Assembly (NCBI RefSeq): GCF_949987515.2
Contig: NC_082694.2
Location: 14,439,958-14,503,957, forward strand
From: Delphinus delphis
Lineage: Eukaryota > Chordata > Mammalia > Artiodactyla > Delphinidae
Length of the DNA: 64,000 bases
Reading direction: 5' to 3'
Position 1 is the stretch's first letter; every line of letters starts with the position of its first letter. The translations under genes were made by a program, and so were the position numbers. This document shows positions 11,270 through 38,019 of the stretch, piece after piece. The notes beneath the pieces were generated by a model that was given only the letters and a program-made list of their open reading frames with translations, was not told the DNA's origin and made no database searches.

Positions 11270-11493
11270 GGGCTTCCCTGGTGGCTCAGTGGTTGAGAGT
11301 CCGCCTGCCGATGCAGGGGACATGGGTTCGTGCCCCGGTCCAGGAAGATCCCACATGCCGCGGAGCGGCTGGGCCCGTGAGCCATGGCCGCTGGGCCTGC
11401 GCGTCCGGAGCCTGTGCTCCGCAGCGAGAGAGGCCACAACAGTGAGAGGCCCGCGTATTGCAAAAAAATAAATAAATAAAAATAAAAATAAAT
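11270..11493 (+). mobile_element. CHR SINE, short form
   Basis: GGGCTTCCCTGGTGGCTCAG head, CATGCCGCGGAGCGGCTGGG middle, GAGGCCCGCGTATTGC end and a (AAAT)-rich tail. It sits inside the L1 at a motif that reads AAACCACAATAAG on the left and AATCACAAAGATA on the right. Confidence 0.93.
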
Positions 11494-12260
11494 CACAAAG
11501 ATACTACCTCACAGCCACTGGGATGGATATATTAAAAATAAATAAATAAAAAAGAACAGAAAGTAACAGGTGTCGGTGAGGATGTGGGGAGACTGGAACC
11601 TCATGCACTGTTGGTGGAAATGTAAAAGGCACAGCTGCTATAGAAACAGTTTGGCAGCTCCTCAAAAAGTTAAACACAGAATTACCGTATAACCTAGCAA
11701 TTATACTCCTAAGAATAGACCCAAAAGAGCTGAAAACAAGTACTCAACACATACTTACACAAGAAAGTTTATAGCAGCATTATTGACAGTAGCCAACTAA
11801 ATAGAAACAACCCAAATGTCCATTAATAGATGAGGGGATAAACGTAATGTTGTAAATATGTACAACAGAATATTACTCAGCCATAAAAAAGGAATGAAGT
11901 ACTGATACATGCTACAAAATGGGTGAACCTCAGAATCATTACTGCAAGTGAAGGAAGCCAAACACAAAAATCCACATGTTGTACGATTCTGTTTATGCGA
12001 AATATTCGGAATATGTAAATCAATAGAGGGAAAATGAAGATTCGTGGTTACCAGGGGTTGGGGGGGAAGGGAGCAATAAGGAGAGACTGCTTAATTGGGA
12101 CAGAGATTTCCTGTGGGGAGATGAAAATGATTTGGAATTAAATAGAGGCGGTGGCTGGACAACATCACGAATGTACTAAATACCACTGGATTATATCCAT
12201 TTTTAAATGGTAACTTTGTGTTTTGTGAATTTCACTTCAAAAAGAAAAAAGCTCACACTA

Positions 12261-13329
12261 ATGTGTGGTCTCCCCAGGTCTGCCCTGTGTACGCTCAGGC
12301 CTCAGCGGTTGCTCCTGGTTAGGAAATATGGAGGGAGACTCTGGCCTCTGACTGGGCTGTAGGAGCAGCCCCTTGAACTCTGAACCCAGCTCAGCAGTGC
12401 TGGTCCCCAGCGACGGGTAAGGGAGCTGAGGCAGGAATAGGTTGGAAAGGAGATTGGCTTTGGATGCTGAAAGTATCCTTGCCCCATGGCCTGCTTTAGA
12501 CCTCCAAGGACACTCCATCCCCTCTTTGGTAAACTCCAGGCTTTTAGGGTGACCCACACGGCCTGCCTGCGGGTCTAGGTCCTTGTTGATATTGTGACCT
12601 TCTCCCACCGTCCTCCCCAGGTTCCCTCTGCCCCGAAGGCCCTCACATACCCAGCTCTCCTCCTCCCCCACCTTCCCACTCCCCGCTTCCTCTGTTAACC
12701 TGCATTTGAACAGCAAGATCACCCTGACAAGTGTCCCTGCCCAGACCTTGACTGCATCACCGGCAGACAGAGCTGCAGGGCACCGCACAGCAGGAGGGGA
12801 GAGCAGGGTGGGGGGGCACACACACTCACACACACACACACACACACACAGCTTCAAAGTGGGCGGGCATCTTTGTTGATCTCCTGCTAACTCCCCATTT
12901 CAATGTTATTTTAACAGAAATTATACATTGGGGGGTGGGGGGGTAGAGAGAGCACCCTAATCTTCTCAGCTCTTCCAGACTCTGAAGGTCAAGGTCTGGT
13001 TTTGCCTCCGGTCCAGGCTGGCGCCCCAGCTCACCTTCCTCAGCATCAGACTATGTCACTGTCAGTTAACTTTCCTTCACCCGCACAAGTGTGTGCCCTT
13101 GAGGGAAAGGCCTGGGTCTTGGCGACTTCAGGTCCAGCTGGCCCTGGAGTACACAGGAGGCTGCTGTCAGTAACCACTCAGAAAGGAAGGAAGTGACCGG
13201 AGTTGGGGTCCTGCTCCACCACCACTCCCGTGGGACCCTCCGGAGCATCCTGAGTTCTCTGAGCCTCAGCTGCCTCATGTGGAGTCACACGGAGTGAAGA
13301 TCCTGTTCTGACCTCCCAGGGCAGGAGGC
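12261..13329. other. Gene-less stretch upstream of CD8B
   Basis: Between the L1 end and the CD8B promoter. Apart from the (CA)n and a G-run near 12930 I see no repeat or exon. The 199-residue minus-strand frame here is low-complexity and has no recognisable domain. Upstream regulatory elements of CD8B could lie here but none is shown by the sequence. Confidence 0.6.
12826..12850 (+). repeat. (CA)n microsatellite
   Basis: CA dinucleotide run, preceded by G-rich sequence. Confidence 0.95.
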
Positions 13330-13554
13330 GATCACACACGTGCGATCGCTTGGAGACGCAGCCAAGACCTTTGAAATGCGGGGAGGATGAGGGCAGAGAC
13401 CTTGCTATCCTCTCACCAGACTCCCGCCCCTCTCCCCCGCCGGGCCCCTCCCTCCCTGCTACCCGCTCCGCCCTCCCCCAGCTGCCCCGCCGGGTCCCAG
13501 CCCAGACCGTCTTAGCCGAGCCCCGCCAGGACCAGGTGTCCCGGGCGCGCCGAG
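13330..13554 (+). promoter_or_regulatory. CD8B: CD8B proximal promoter and 5' UTR region (GC-rich, TATA-less)
   Basis: A GC-rich, CpG-containing block runs into the start codon, with repeated CCGCCC/CCTCCC tracts and no TATA box. A CACGTG E-box is at 13337-13342 and a CAGGTG E-box (E2A/HEB-type site) at 13533-13538. CpG richness continues into intron 1 to about 13790. The promoter role is inferred from position; no TSS can be fixed. Confidence 0.6.
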
Positions 13555-28292
<14,738 letters not shown>

Positions 28293-29020
28293 GCGGAGGA
28301 TAAGTTTTTGGTGTCCTGCTACAAAAATACATTGGTCGGTGATGAGCGAGATCTGGAAAAATGAGAGAGAAAGGACACCCTCAACCATGGAAGTGTCACT
28401 GACCTGCTGAAGCTGCCTGCTTTTAACTACTGCAAGTTCTTTCTGTGGGCCTCGTGCATGGGAGCAACTTGTTACACGGTCATCGGGATCTTAGAGAGAA
28501 GGCTTCAGAACCCCAGGGCACTTTCTGAAACTTGCAAGGCAACTTGCAAGGAGGATTGAGTACAAAATAGCTCCAGCGCACCACTTCCGGCTCCTGTACT
28601 CATCCTGGGTTGGGCTGGGAATTTCAGTGTTGGCCATCCAGCCACCACCTTGCTTTGTCCAGGTAAGGCAGTGACATTGAGACCCGAGTCTCTCGTGGGA
28701 TGGCGCTGGGATGGGTCCCTTTGGTCTTCCCAGGCTGGGGCTGACCCTCCTCACAGAAGGCCCCAGAGAGCAGACCCAGACTGGAAATGAGGCTCCCAAG
28801 AGGGACTGACCTGGCTCCCACAGTCACTTCAGGTTCTGAGGACCTCCTTTGGGGCTTGGAACTTGTGGATTGGGGGACATGAGGCCACTTGATCTCCCAC
28901 CAGGAAGTCATTCAGCTTTCACCTCTGCCCTCCCATGTCTTGTATGTTTCTTCTCTTACTCTCTGTTCTTGTTATGATAATATCTTGGTTGTAAAAATAA
29001 AGTCTTGAGTCAATGATGCA
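28293..29020 (+). other. CD8B: CD8B 3' untranslated region
   Basis: Non-coding sequence from the stop codon to just past the AATAAA at 28996. No interspersed repeat is recognised inside. The exact cleavage site is inferred to be 10-25 nt after the signal. Confidence 0.7.
28996..29001 (+). terminator. CD8B: CD8B polyadenylation signal AATAAA
   Basis: A canonical AATAAA about 0.7 kb past the CD8B stop, followed by a short T/G-rich stretch (CTCCTGTGATGT) at about 29025. It is the first AATAAA I noticed after the stop. Confidence 0.75.
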
Positions 29021-30270
29021 CATGGCTCCTGTGATGTAAACACACAAAAGCTCATCTACGCGGCAAAGATGTCGGTGCTCAGTTAAAAAGAGATGAGAAG
29101 GTTAAAATGACTATGTCTTCATTTTGCGTCAAGCTCTTCATTTGCCCCCAAACATGCTGTACTCCACAGTGTAGGTGCAGAGAGAAAGCCTGGCCAGGTT
29201 GGAAGCACCCAGCACCCAGAGCCAGGTAGCAGGTGCCCCAGGGGCCACCACCCCTCCAGCCCACCCCCAAGTTGCCTTCACTAGCAGCTGTTCACTCCTA
29301 CCGAGCATGGGACCCCAGGGACTCCTGGCCACGAGGCCGGCGACCTTGCACCAAAGAGAAGGTGAGACACATCAGGGTCTCTGTCACATGTTCATTAATA
29401 TTTTACTGTCTCTCAGCTTCAATAGTCGAAGAAAGATGCAAGGAGAAAATGCTGAGCTGGGATGAAGGAGTTATAAAAGCCCCTGGAGCTTATCTTAGTT
29501 CCCCAGCCTGGGCTTGAGCAACTTAAGAGCTATTGAGCCAAAGAAGAATCCAAACTTTGGCTGCATTAACAGAAGCACATGGCCCAGGTCAAAGGAGGAG
29601 AGAGTCCCACCTGCTTTTCCTGGCCAGCCCAGGGCTGGGAGGTGGGATTTAAGCAGGGCAATGGCAAACCAGGCCGTCTTCAGAGGCCTCTGGCAGCCGC
29701 AGAATGTGACGAAGGGCGAATGAGACCGTCTCCCAGCATCTGAGAGGCTCTCTGTGGAGTCAGGGGCGCAGCAGGACTCTAGCAGTGGTGGGTGGGAGTT
29801 AGAAGGGCGTAGATGCAGGAGGTGCTCAAGAGAAACTGACTCTTACTGCCCATCAGCTGTAAGGACAACAGAACGGGCTGCCTCCCAAGGCTTACCAGAC
29901 TCTTCCGGGGTTCACTTTGCTCCGAGACGCCCTGTTTAATAATAGACTAAGGCCCAGACATGCAGCCTACCCTCCCTGAAGGCTCACACCCTGTCCGCAG
30001 AGGAAGTAAGAACAGATCTCAAGGCCCCCCAGCCCACTACGGGCTCTGCTATTTCGCTGCATCTCCCCGCTACTGTCTTTGTGATTGTGTTTAGTTGTTT
30101 GTGCGTTTGCATGGGGTGAGGTTTGGGGTTCAGGATGGGGGGGGTGCCTTTCTGTTTTCTGTGCAACAGGCACCTGCTGGGGCAGCCTGGGCTCCGTCTG
30201 CCCGGGGAGCTGGCACTGGTTTGGCTGCCAGCGGCAGGGGCTGCGGTGAGGAGGTCTGCACTCAGCACCT
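29021..30270. other. Intergenic, no gene or repeat recognised
   Basis: Non-repetitive sequence just downstream of CD8B. Open frames are short and without recognisable domains. By position it lies in the presumed CD8B-CD8A interval. Confidence 0.5.
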
Positions 30271-30935
30271 GACTTTTGTTTTGAAGAAGGAACTGAGCAT
30301 TTGCTACTTTCTGGAGGGCCATTATGGCAAAATATCAAAAATTTTTTTCTTCATTTAGCTGTCTTTTGACTAGCAATTTCACTCTTCGGCACGTATCTTA
30401 AAGAAACACATCTCAAAGTGATGTGCGCAAAGAAATATGCCTCAACTTGTTCCTTGCAGTGTTGCTTATTAGCCAAAAATTGGAACCAATCCAAATGTCC
30501 CCCAAAAGGAACCAGTTAGATCAATTGTGACGCAAGGGACTCCACGCAGCTGTGAAGGAATGAGCTAGAAGCCTATACACTGGCATCAAATGATGACCGC
30601 TACATCTGCATCTATTATAACATCTGTATTGATGATTCTCATTTTACATGTAATACGTTGTCACTGTTAAAATTCAAGCACAGATAAAAACAGGCAAATA
30701 TATATAAGTTAGAAGTCAGGATATGGGTACCCTTGGTGCAGGGATGGTCATGAGAAGGGAGTAGGAGGTTTGGGGTGGGCATGTCCTGTTTCTCCATGTG
30801 GGAGCTGGTCATAGGGGTGTGTTCAATTTGTGAAAAGTCATCAGAGCTGTACAGTCATGAGATGTCAACTTTCATATATAGCTATGGAAATAGATATACA
30901 TTATACTTCTATAAAGAGATATTTTAAAAATCCAA
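30270..30935 (+). mobile_element. Degraded L1 ORF2/3' fragment
   Basis: GACTAGCAATTTCACTCTTC, TTAGCCAAAAATTGGAACC and CCAAATGTCCCCCAAAAGG follow the L1 ORF2 C-terminal order; the 3' limit is vague. Confidence 0.6.
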
Positions 30936-31439
30936 GTACAGAACATTTCAGAAATGTGTAAAATTGGTATTTGAAAGTTTCTTGTTCTTCCAGATTTTTC
31001 CTGCATGTACTTTTTAAACAGAAAATTGAAATCTTATAAAATATAATATACGATATATAACATAGAATATTGAATCTTATTGCTTGATTTTTTTTTCTCT
31101 AATCAAGACCGCTGGACATATTTGTTCCAATATGAATAGAAAAAGGTCTGGAAGGATATGCTCCAAACTGTTGATGGCATTTCCTCTGGGGAATTTCCAT
31201 TTCTGCATGGTACATTTCCGTGGTCTGTGAATTTTTACAATAATCATCTATTATTTTTATAACTGGGGAAAAAAACGGAGGTTTGGAAAAAAGAAACAAC
31301 TTCTTTTAAAAGAGGCTCTGGTGATTGTAATCTTAAAAAATTGGAATCAGTTCAAATATCCATCAGTGAGGGATTTGTTCATAAATCATGATTTTTAAAA
31401 ATCTGTACAACAGAAATCACTGTGACGCACGCTGATACG

Positions 31440-32108
31440 GCTGGACAACAGGACCTAACTCTACCAGCTGTACAACATTGGGGGAGCTACTTGACTTCTG
31501 TGAGCCTGTTCTTTCCTTTGAAATGGGCGCTCCAGCAGTATCTCCTCCTTGGTCTTGCTGTTGGCCTTGAATGACCACAGATAGGAGGGTCTGGGGCAGT
31601 GCTTGTTTCCTCCCCTCCCTTCCTCTTAGTGGGAAGCAAGGGTGGAGGGTTCTGGGCCCCAGCTTGCAGGTGTGGCGCCCGCCCAGCCCCAGCGGGGCCA
31701 AGTTCAAAGGAAGAAGGGGGCTCCCACATCCCCCTCCTTTTCATCCTTACTCAGCCCCACCCCCTCACCCCAGCCGCTCACTCTCTACCTGTGGGAAGTG
31801 AGCAACTTGTTTTCAGAAAGTCATCCCCGGCCCCGTGTGGGCTACAAAGCTGATCGAATCTACCACCCAGTCAAAGGGAAAGAGAGAAAGAGCCCTGTCT
31901 TCAGAGGCCTTTCCAGGCGTGGAGGACAAAAGAGATTTTCTCTGTCACTTCTTGGGAAACCTCCTCAGATGCGTCACTGACACTCCTCAGTGGCTGTGAG
32001 TCACTGGCTCCTGGTGTCCTCCTGCTGCAAAGCTCAGCGCATCAACTCCAACAGAAGGGAACCATAGTCCCCAGCACTGGATCAGTTTGAGAGTCACAGA
32101 AATATGCG
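31440..32108. other. Intergenic unique sequence
   Basis: GC-moderate sequence between L1 remnants and a CHR SINE, without recognised exons. It carries two AP-1-like motifs near 31970-32005 (TGCGTCACTGA and TGAGTCACTGG), which on their own are weak evidence of a regulatory element. Confidence 0.4.
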
Positions 32109-32124
32109 AGACACGTGTGATTCT

Positions 32125-32336
32125 TTTTTTTTTTTTTTTTTTTTAGCGGTACGCGGGCCTCTCACTGTTGTGGCCTCTCCCGTTGCGGAGCACAGGCTCC
32201 GGACGCGCAGGCTCAGCGGCCATGGCTCACGGGCGCAGCCGCTCCGCGGCATGTGGGGTCTTCCCGGACCGGGGCACGAACCCGTGTCCCCTGCATCGGC
32301 AGGCGGACTCTCAGCCACTGCGCCATCAGGGAAGCC
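32125..32336 (-). mobile_element. CHR SINE, minus strand, with perfect 16-bp target-site duplication
   Basis: 20-nt poly-T, reversed CHR body (GCGGAGCACAGGCTCCGG, then CCATGGCTCACGGGCGCAGC) and head CCATCAGGGAAGCC. Flanked by AGACACGTGTGATTCT at 32109-32124 and 32337-32352. Confidence 0.96.
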
Positions 32337-32537
32337 AGACACGTGTGATTCTAATCAAGCCGAAAGCAGAAGTGCTGAAAAAGGCACGCCTGTTCCTGCA
32401 CAGTATCACTGGTTCTCCGGGGTCGTGTTTTTTTCCATCAATTGACGGCATTTTACATGCGCGTCCTCATCGTTAGAGCTTAACTTCTGCTTCTAAGTTT
32501 GAATGGAAACTGCCTACCTCTCTGTTCATATATTATT

Positions 32538-32955
32538 TTTTGATTAATTTTTATTGGCGTAGAGTTGCTTTACAACATTGTGTTAGTTTCTGCTGTACAG
32601 CAAAGTGAATCAGCTATACGTATACATATATTCCCTCTTTTTTGGATTTCCTTCCCATTTAGATCACCACAGAGCACTGAGTAGAGTTCCCTGTGCTCTA
32701 CAGTAGGTTCTGATTAGTTGGCTACTTTATACATCGTATCAATAGTGTATATAAATCAATCCCAATCTCCCAGTTCATCCCACCACCCCCCTTACCCCTT
32801 GGTATCCGTATGTTTATTCTCTACATCTGTGTCTCTATTTCTGCTTTGCAAATAAGTTCATCTGTACCATTTTTCTAGATTCCACATATATGCGTTCATA
32901 TACGCTATTCGTTTTTCTCTTTCTGACTTACTTCGCTCTGTATGACGGTCTCTAG
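32538..32955 (-). mobile_element. L1 3' end, minus strand, with 14-bp target-site duplication
   Basis: TTTTTATTGGCGTAGAGTTGC, GCTGTACAGCAAAGTGAATC and CTTTCTGACTTACTTCGCTC is a reversed L1 3' UTR. GTTCATATATTATT flanks it at 32524-32537 and 32956-32969. Confidence 0.93.
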
Positions 32956-33343
32956 GTTCATATATTATTGATGGCAGGCCATCTCCCATCCTGCCCCTCA
33001 TTTCTGTGAACTAATTACCTGTCCCTCTCCCTGCAGTTAGTGACCCTCTTCCTTAGGCTGTTTGCTGCCACTTCAAATATATTAACTTGGGCAACATCTG
33101 TGTGCCCAGCCCACCCTGTGCTGGGATGAAGGTGGACAGGACGACAGAGCACAGCCCTCCAGACTCACATCTGCCACCAAAGAGGCTTCTAGGCTGCAGT
33201 TCCCTTCTTTCTAGCCATTCCCTCATTTCCTGGAGTGAGAGGACCAAGACCTGTGGGAACCCTCTGGCCCCATCCTGCCACCTGCACAAGTGGTCAGCAT
33301 TCCCAAGCCCTGAGGCCAGAGTCTATGTGAATAAACAAACAAG

Positions 33344-34010
33344 CGACTTCCTTCACTCTGTATGACAGACTCTAGGTCCATCCACCTCACTACAAATGAC
33401 TCAATTTCGTTTCTTTTTATGGCTGAGTAATATTCCATTGTATATATGTGCCACATCTTCTTTATCCATTCATCTGTTGATGGACACGTAGGTGGCTTCC
33501 ATGTCCTGGCTATTGTAAATAGAGCTGCAATGAACATATTGGTACATGACTCTTTTTGAGTTATGGTTTGCTCAGGGTATAAGTCAGAAAGAGAAAAACA
33601 AATACCGTATGCTAACACATATATATGGAATCTAAGAAAAGAAAAATGTCGTGAAGAACCTAGGGGTAAGACGGGAATAAAGACACAGACCTACTAGAGA
33701 ATGGACTTGAGAACACGGGGAGGGGGAAGGGTAAGCTGTGACAAAGTGAGAGAGTGGCATGGACTTACACATAGTACCAAATATAAACTAGGTAGCTAGT
33801 GGGAAGCAGCCGCATAACACAGGGAGATCAGCTCGGTGGTTTGTGACCACCTAGAGGGGTGGGATAGGGAGGGTGGGAGGGAGGGAGACGCAAGAGGGAA
33901 GAGATGTGGGAACATATGTATATGTATAACTGATTCACTTTGTTATAAAGCAGAAACTAACACACCATTGTAAAGCAATTATACTCCAATAAAGATGTTA
34001 AAAAACAAAC
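33344..34010. mobile_element. Internally inverted L1 derivative, copy A
   Basis: The left part (to about 33581) is L1 ORF2 C-terminus in minus orientation, encoding ITQKESCTNMF and EWIKKMWHIYTMEYYSAIKR on the minus strand. At GCTCAGGGTATAAGTCAGAA (about 33570-33589) it switches to + strand L1 3' UTR, which runs to AATAAAGATG and an A-rich (AAAC)n tail. AAACAAACAAG occurs at 33333-33343 and 34011-34021, a possible but low-complexity target-site duplication. The junction is identical to that of copy B at 48359-49088. Confidence 0.88.
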
Positions 34011-34021
34011 AAACAAACAAG

Positions 34022-35420
34022 AGAGAAGGCTCGCCTAGGAGGCGTCGTGTGCCCACAGGCAGGTTGCTCCAATGGCAGTGAGCCGGGAGCACCGCCCTCC
34101 CTCTCCGGCCCGTCAGCACCTCTCCTCCTGGATACCCCACCTAACCTTGCTGGGCATCCCAAGGCGGTGAGGACTCAACTTCTCCACTTTCTGAATGTTT
34201 ACTCTGCCAAGTACAGTCGACAAACCCCCTGGAGAACAGAAGCTCAATGTATTAGACGCTAATTGAGCACCTAATGTATCCCTGGCACAAATCCTGGGCT
34301 TACATCATCTTCGGGGACATGGACACAGGGCTGGCACCTGGGTGACGCCCAGAGTGAGTGCCCTTGGGAGACCTCACTCGCCCCACCCTCGAACCAGGCC
34401 TGAACAGTTGGCAAACAAGCCACCAGGTAAATACCCAGCTGATGGGAGCACATGCAAAGGCATGAATTGCTTCCTCACAGAAAAGCTGTGTTCCCACTGA
34501 CAGAAGGGTTTGCAGCCTCTCACAGCAGATTTGTGGAGGTCTCTGTGGTTGGGTGCAGGCAACGTGAAGAGGGGAAGATTTGAAGTGTTGGCGGGAAGCG
34601 GAAGACCCTCCTTCACCCCCTGCATTCCCTCAGCATCCTGTGGGCCGAAAGCTGGCGGCTTGGCTAGACCTGCTGGCCGGGGAGGGCCAGGCGGGGCCAA
34701 AGGGAGGATGTGACTCCTGTCTCTCCCCCTTCTCCACACTCCGGGCCTCAACCAAGCTTGGGGGACCCAGAGAGATTTGGGGGTGGGAAGAAAGCTGACT
34801 TCTACAAGAGGAGCAGGCCTTTGTGGAAGACCTTCTCTGGACCCCGCTCAAAGCCCACCTCCCCAGAAACCCAGAACCCCATCTATGGTGGCCCACCCAG
34901 CCGTGTGGGGGGCTGAAGGAGGCACAAAGAAAAGCACTCTGGGGCTCAGACTGCACCCAGTCTTTCCTCCAAGGGCTTTGCACCTCCAAGGGCTTTTGCA
35001 TCTTCCTCTATCAGGACTCTGCCAGCCCTGCCAGTGCATAAGGAGCTGATCCGTGGAAGAGGGAATGATGCTACTGAGGTTTTATCTAGGTAATATCCGA
35101 GTGAGTGTGCTGCTGTGTGTGAGGGGCGTAGAGGATGTTTGCCTTGTGAACTAGGCCTGATTTGATAGACGAGGCCTTTCAATGGACAGCTGTCCCATAC
35201 TTGAGCCTGTTCAGACTCTGCTGAACAGAACAAAATCTCCCCAACGGCTTCCCTGCCCTGCTTTTAGTATCCAAACTAAATTAAGACCTCTGTGTGTATC
35301 TGTGTGTTTATGAGAAGAAGATATTCACATGTTCTCAATCTCCCGTCATAACCTCTACAGAAAAATTTCATCTTCATAGAATGAGTTGCGACTCGTCAAG
35401 GTTAAGAAGACATTTTCCAG
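34022..35420. other. Intergenic unique sequence
   Basis: No recognised repeat or coding exon. Several chance open frames on both strands overlap one another and show no family resemblance. Confidence 0.5.
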
Positions 35421-36000
35421 AAAACGGAAACCCGTCGTTTGCCTACAAATGGTCACTGGATGCAAATGTAAAAGCAGGATACCACTCGCTGCTGGAGAGA
35501 ATGTGGACAGCCTCATGGGGGTTGTCGACGGTATCGTGAGACACTGCAAACGCCTCGAAAACAGTTTGGCAGTATCTAGTAGCGTCTAATATAAATCACA
35601 TCCTCTAACTCAGCACTCCTGGGAATATGTCCCCTATAAAGGAAAATCACCGCTACCTAAGAATAAATATACAAAATAAATATACCGCTACCTAAGAATA
35701 AATATACAAATAAATATACAAATATATAATATAAATAATATTATATATTTATTTATATAAATAAATATACAACAAATAAATATACAAATAACTGATGATT
35801 ATTTCAATTTCCTTTACTTGGGTAAAATAAACACTGGCAACAACCCCAAGTTAATGAGTAGGGAATCACTAAATAAACTGTGATCTATCCACACCTTAAA
35901 ATATCATACAGCCATCAAAGGAATGACTTAAAAAAATGATTTGGCAAGATTGCCAGGGACCCTCAGAGAACAAAGACAGAATGTATTTAAAATATGATCC
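35421..36000 (+). mobile_element. Degraded L1 fragment with AT-rich tandem expansion
   Basis: AAATGGTCACTGGATGCAAAT, GCTGGAGAGAATGTGGACAG and CAGCACTCCTGGGAATATG follow the ORF2 order. Within it, about 35650-35785, a unit beginning CCGCTACCTAAGAATAAATA is duplicated and followed by AATAAATATAC-type repeats. Confidence 0.65.
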
Positions 36001-36038
36001 TATTCTGCAAAGCAAATAATCATCTGCAGAAAACCCTC

Positions 36039-36040
<2 letters not shown>

Positions 36041-36080
<40 letters not shown>
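36041..36080 (+). repeat. (AT)n microsatellite
   Basis: About 20 uninterrupted AT units. Confidence 0.97.
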
Positions 36081-36081
<1 letters not shown>

Positions 36082-37735
36082 CTGAGCGTATATGACTGCA
36101 TGAGGAGGTATCAATATATGCCACTGTAGAAGGACACCTAACTGACTACCAACATGAGGCACTGTGCTAAAAAGCACTGAAAACGGAACTAGTGTCTTTT
36201 AAGTAATGAGAGATTAAAACAAAAGTAATCCTTTTATATTTATTAACTTGACTGTTAGTTAAAATTCAATTTCACAACACATCAGAAAGCACTTAAGAAT
36301 AGATATTTTTATTTATTCTGGCACTGTCCAATTCCAGAAAGGATTTGGGGCAGCTGACAAAGCTATATGCACAAAGGGAGCAGTAAGGACAAACCAGCAA
36401 TGGGACGGAGCCGAGGCGGCATCACAGCGACCCAACACCCACCGGCCTTCAGCATCTCTAAGCTGGCTAATCTGGTGCACGTAAAACTTGATGTTTCTAT
36501 ATCCTTCAACCTGATATGATATCACCTCTTACTTTCCAGTTTTAGTTTTCCAATCACTCCAGATAATTTATTTTCTCCTCTAAATTTATCTAAAATTACA
36601 ATTCACCTCCCCCCAAAGTCTGTACTGCTCCGGCTGTGGGATCGTGGTATGAACACTCAGGTCGCTCAGAAGCATGGTGAGATGAGAGAGCACAATTTCC
36701 ACTCATCTGTACTTTTTTCCACAGAAGTAGAATTTGTTATTGCAGTAGCTGAACATATTATAGTTCCTGCATTTAAAAAGATGTATCTTGAACATATAGG
36801 TACAAGGAAGTTATTGACTTACTGAGAGGTTGTTCTTTGATCCTTTAAAAACTTTATTTTTTTCTAAAAGCTTGAGAACAAAACTCCTCCCATCTCCCCA
36901 AACTCTTAGTTTTTAATTTCTTATCAGGGTCTCAGAGTCAGGCTGACTTCTCAAAGTGTCAGAATCCCTGAGGCTGGTCTTCAGCCTCTTCTGTGACCAC
37001 CCCTACCCGCTGAGACTGGGGGATCTTAAGTTTTCACACGAGCTTTTGTTACTGGTCGGCCACATTCTGAATTCTGGATTCCTTCTTCCTCACCGTGAAG
37101 GCCTGTTTTTCCCATCTTTACGTCCCAACAGAGGAAAAAATTGCAGAGATGGAAGAATGTGTGACTAAGTCATCTTTTGAGAATCAGAAAAGTTTTCTTT
37201 CTCAGAGGTAAGAGTCTCTCCCTCCCAAAGGGATTAGCAGCTACTAGACACATACTGGTCAGTTTACAATTACTGATCCCAGTAATTAAAATACAGTGAT
37301 TCAAGAACAGACCCCGTAGAATATATGGACTATATGCTACAAGCGGCATTCACATACACGGGGAGAGCCTGGATTCTATAATAAAGGGTGCTGGGACAAT
37401 TAGTAACTATTAGGGAAAAAGCAAGTTTTAGCCTTTCACATCTTGCAGCAAAAGAAATTCCAAGTGGTTTCAATAAGTGAATGTTTTAAAAATATATACT
37501 GAAGGACAGAAACCAGAAGATCAGTATTTTAATGAATAATAAACTGTAATAAAAATGAAAGACAAACTTGTTTCTAATACAGATTGGAGTTGTTCAAACA
37601 AAAAATAAACAAAAGAGGAATCCATTTTTAAAATGCATTTTACCAGATTACACCAGAAAATAATACTCCAGGTAGATACGAGTGCTGAAAAATGAGCCCA
37701 TGAGTATTCCATGGCTCGGAGTACAGACTGGTGCC
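36081..37735. other. Intergenic, AT-rich, no gene recognised
   Basis: No recognisable repeat ends or coding exons; open frames are short and lack domains. Confidence 0.4.
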
Positions 37736-37995
37736 ACTACCGTGAAGGGCAATTTGGTAACATGTACCAAGAGCCATAAAGTTGTGTATATTTTTTGACC
37801 CAGCAATTCCACTTCTGGGAATTTATCATGAAAAGATCCTTATGGTTACACATAGGGATTATTAACAGCAAAGACATGCGAGCGTACTGAAAACATGCTA
37901 AAAACCTAAATATCCACCAGTGAAATAAAAAAATACAACAATACAATGTAAAGAGAGCCCCTAAAATGATGCTGTGCAAGAATGCTTAGTAACTG
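37736..37995 (+). mobile_element. L1 ORF2 C-terminal fragment
   Basis: GACCCAGCAATTCCACTTCTGGG, then CTAAATATCCACCAGTGAAAT resembles degraded L1 coding sequence on +. Confidence 0.6.
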
Positions 37996-38019
37996 GAAAG
38001 ATATTCACAATATATTTGT

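Larger units (their letters stand above)
9003..12252 (+). mobile_element. Old L1, ORF2 middle to 3' end, split by two later insertions
   Basis: ORF2 sequence begins CCAATATCCCTTAAGAATAT and continues through reverse-transcriptase coding and C-terminal parts to an L1 3' UTR ending in an A-rich stretch near 12250. Frames are broken many times; the longest remnant is 9643-10020. The element is interrupted at about 10080-10590 by an older-looking repeat and at 11270-11493 by a CHR SINE. The 8-bp repeat TCACACTA flanks the whole (8995-9002 and 12253-12260). Confidence 0.85.

Noticed and set aside
12258..12857. 199-residue minus-strand frame
   Set aside because: It begins in the (CA)n microsatellite (VCVCVC run), with no domain, and its far end reaches the L1 edge.
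33344..34021. Copy A as an ordinary twin-primed L1 only
   Set aside because: This would explain one copy, but not the identical junction in copy B.
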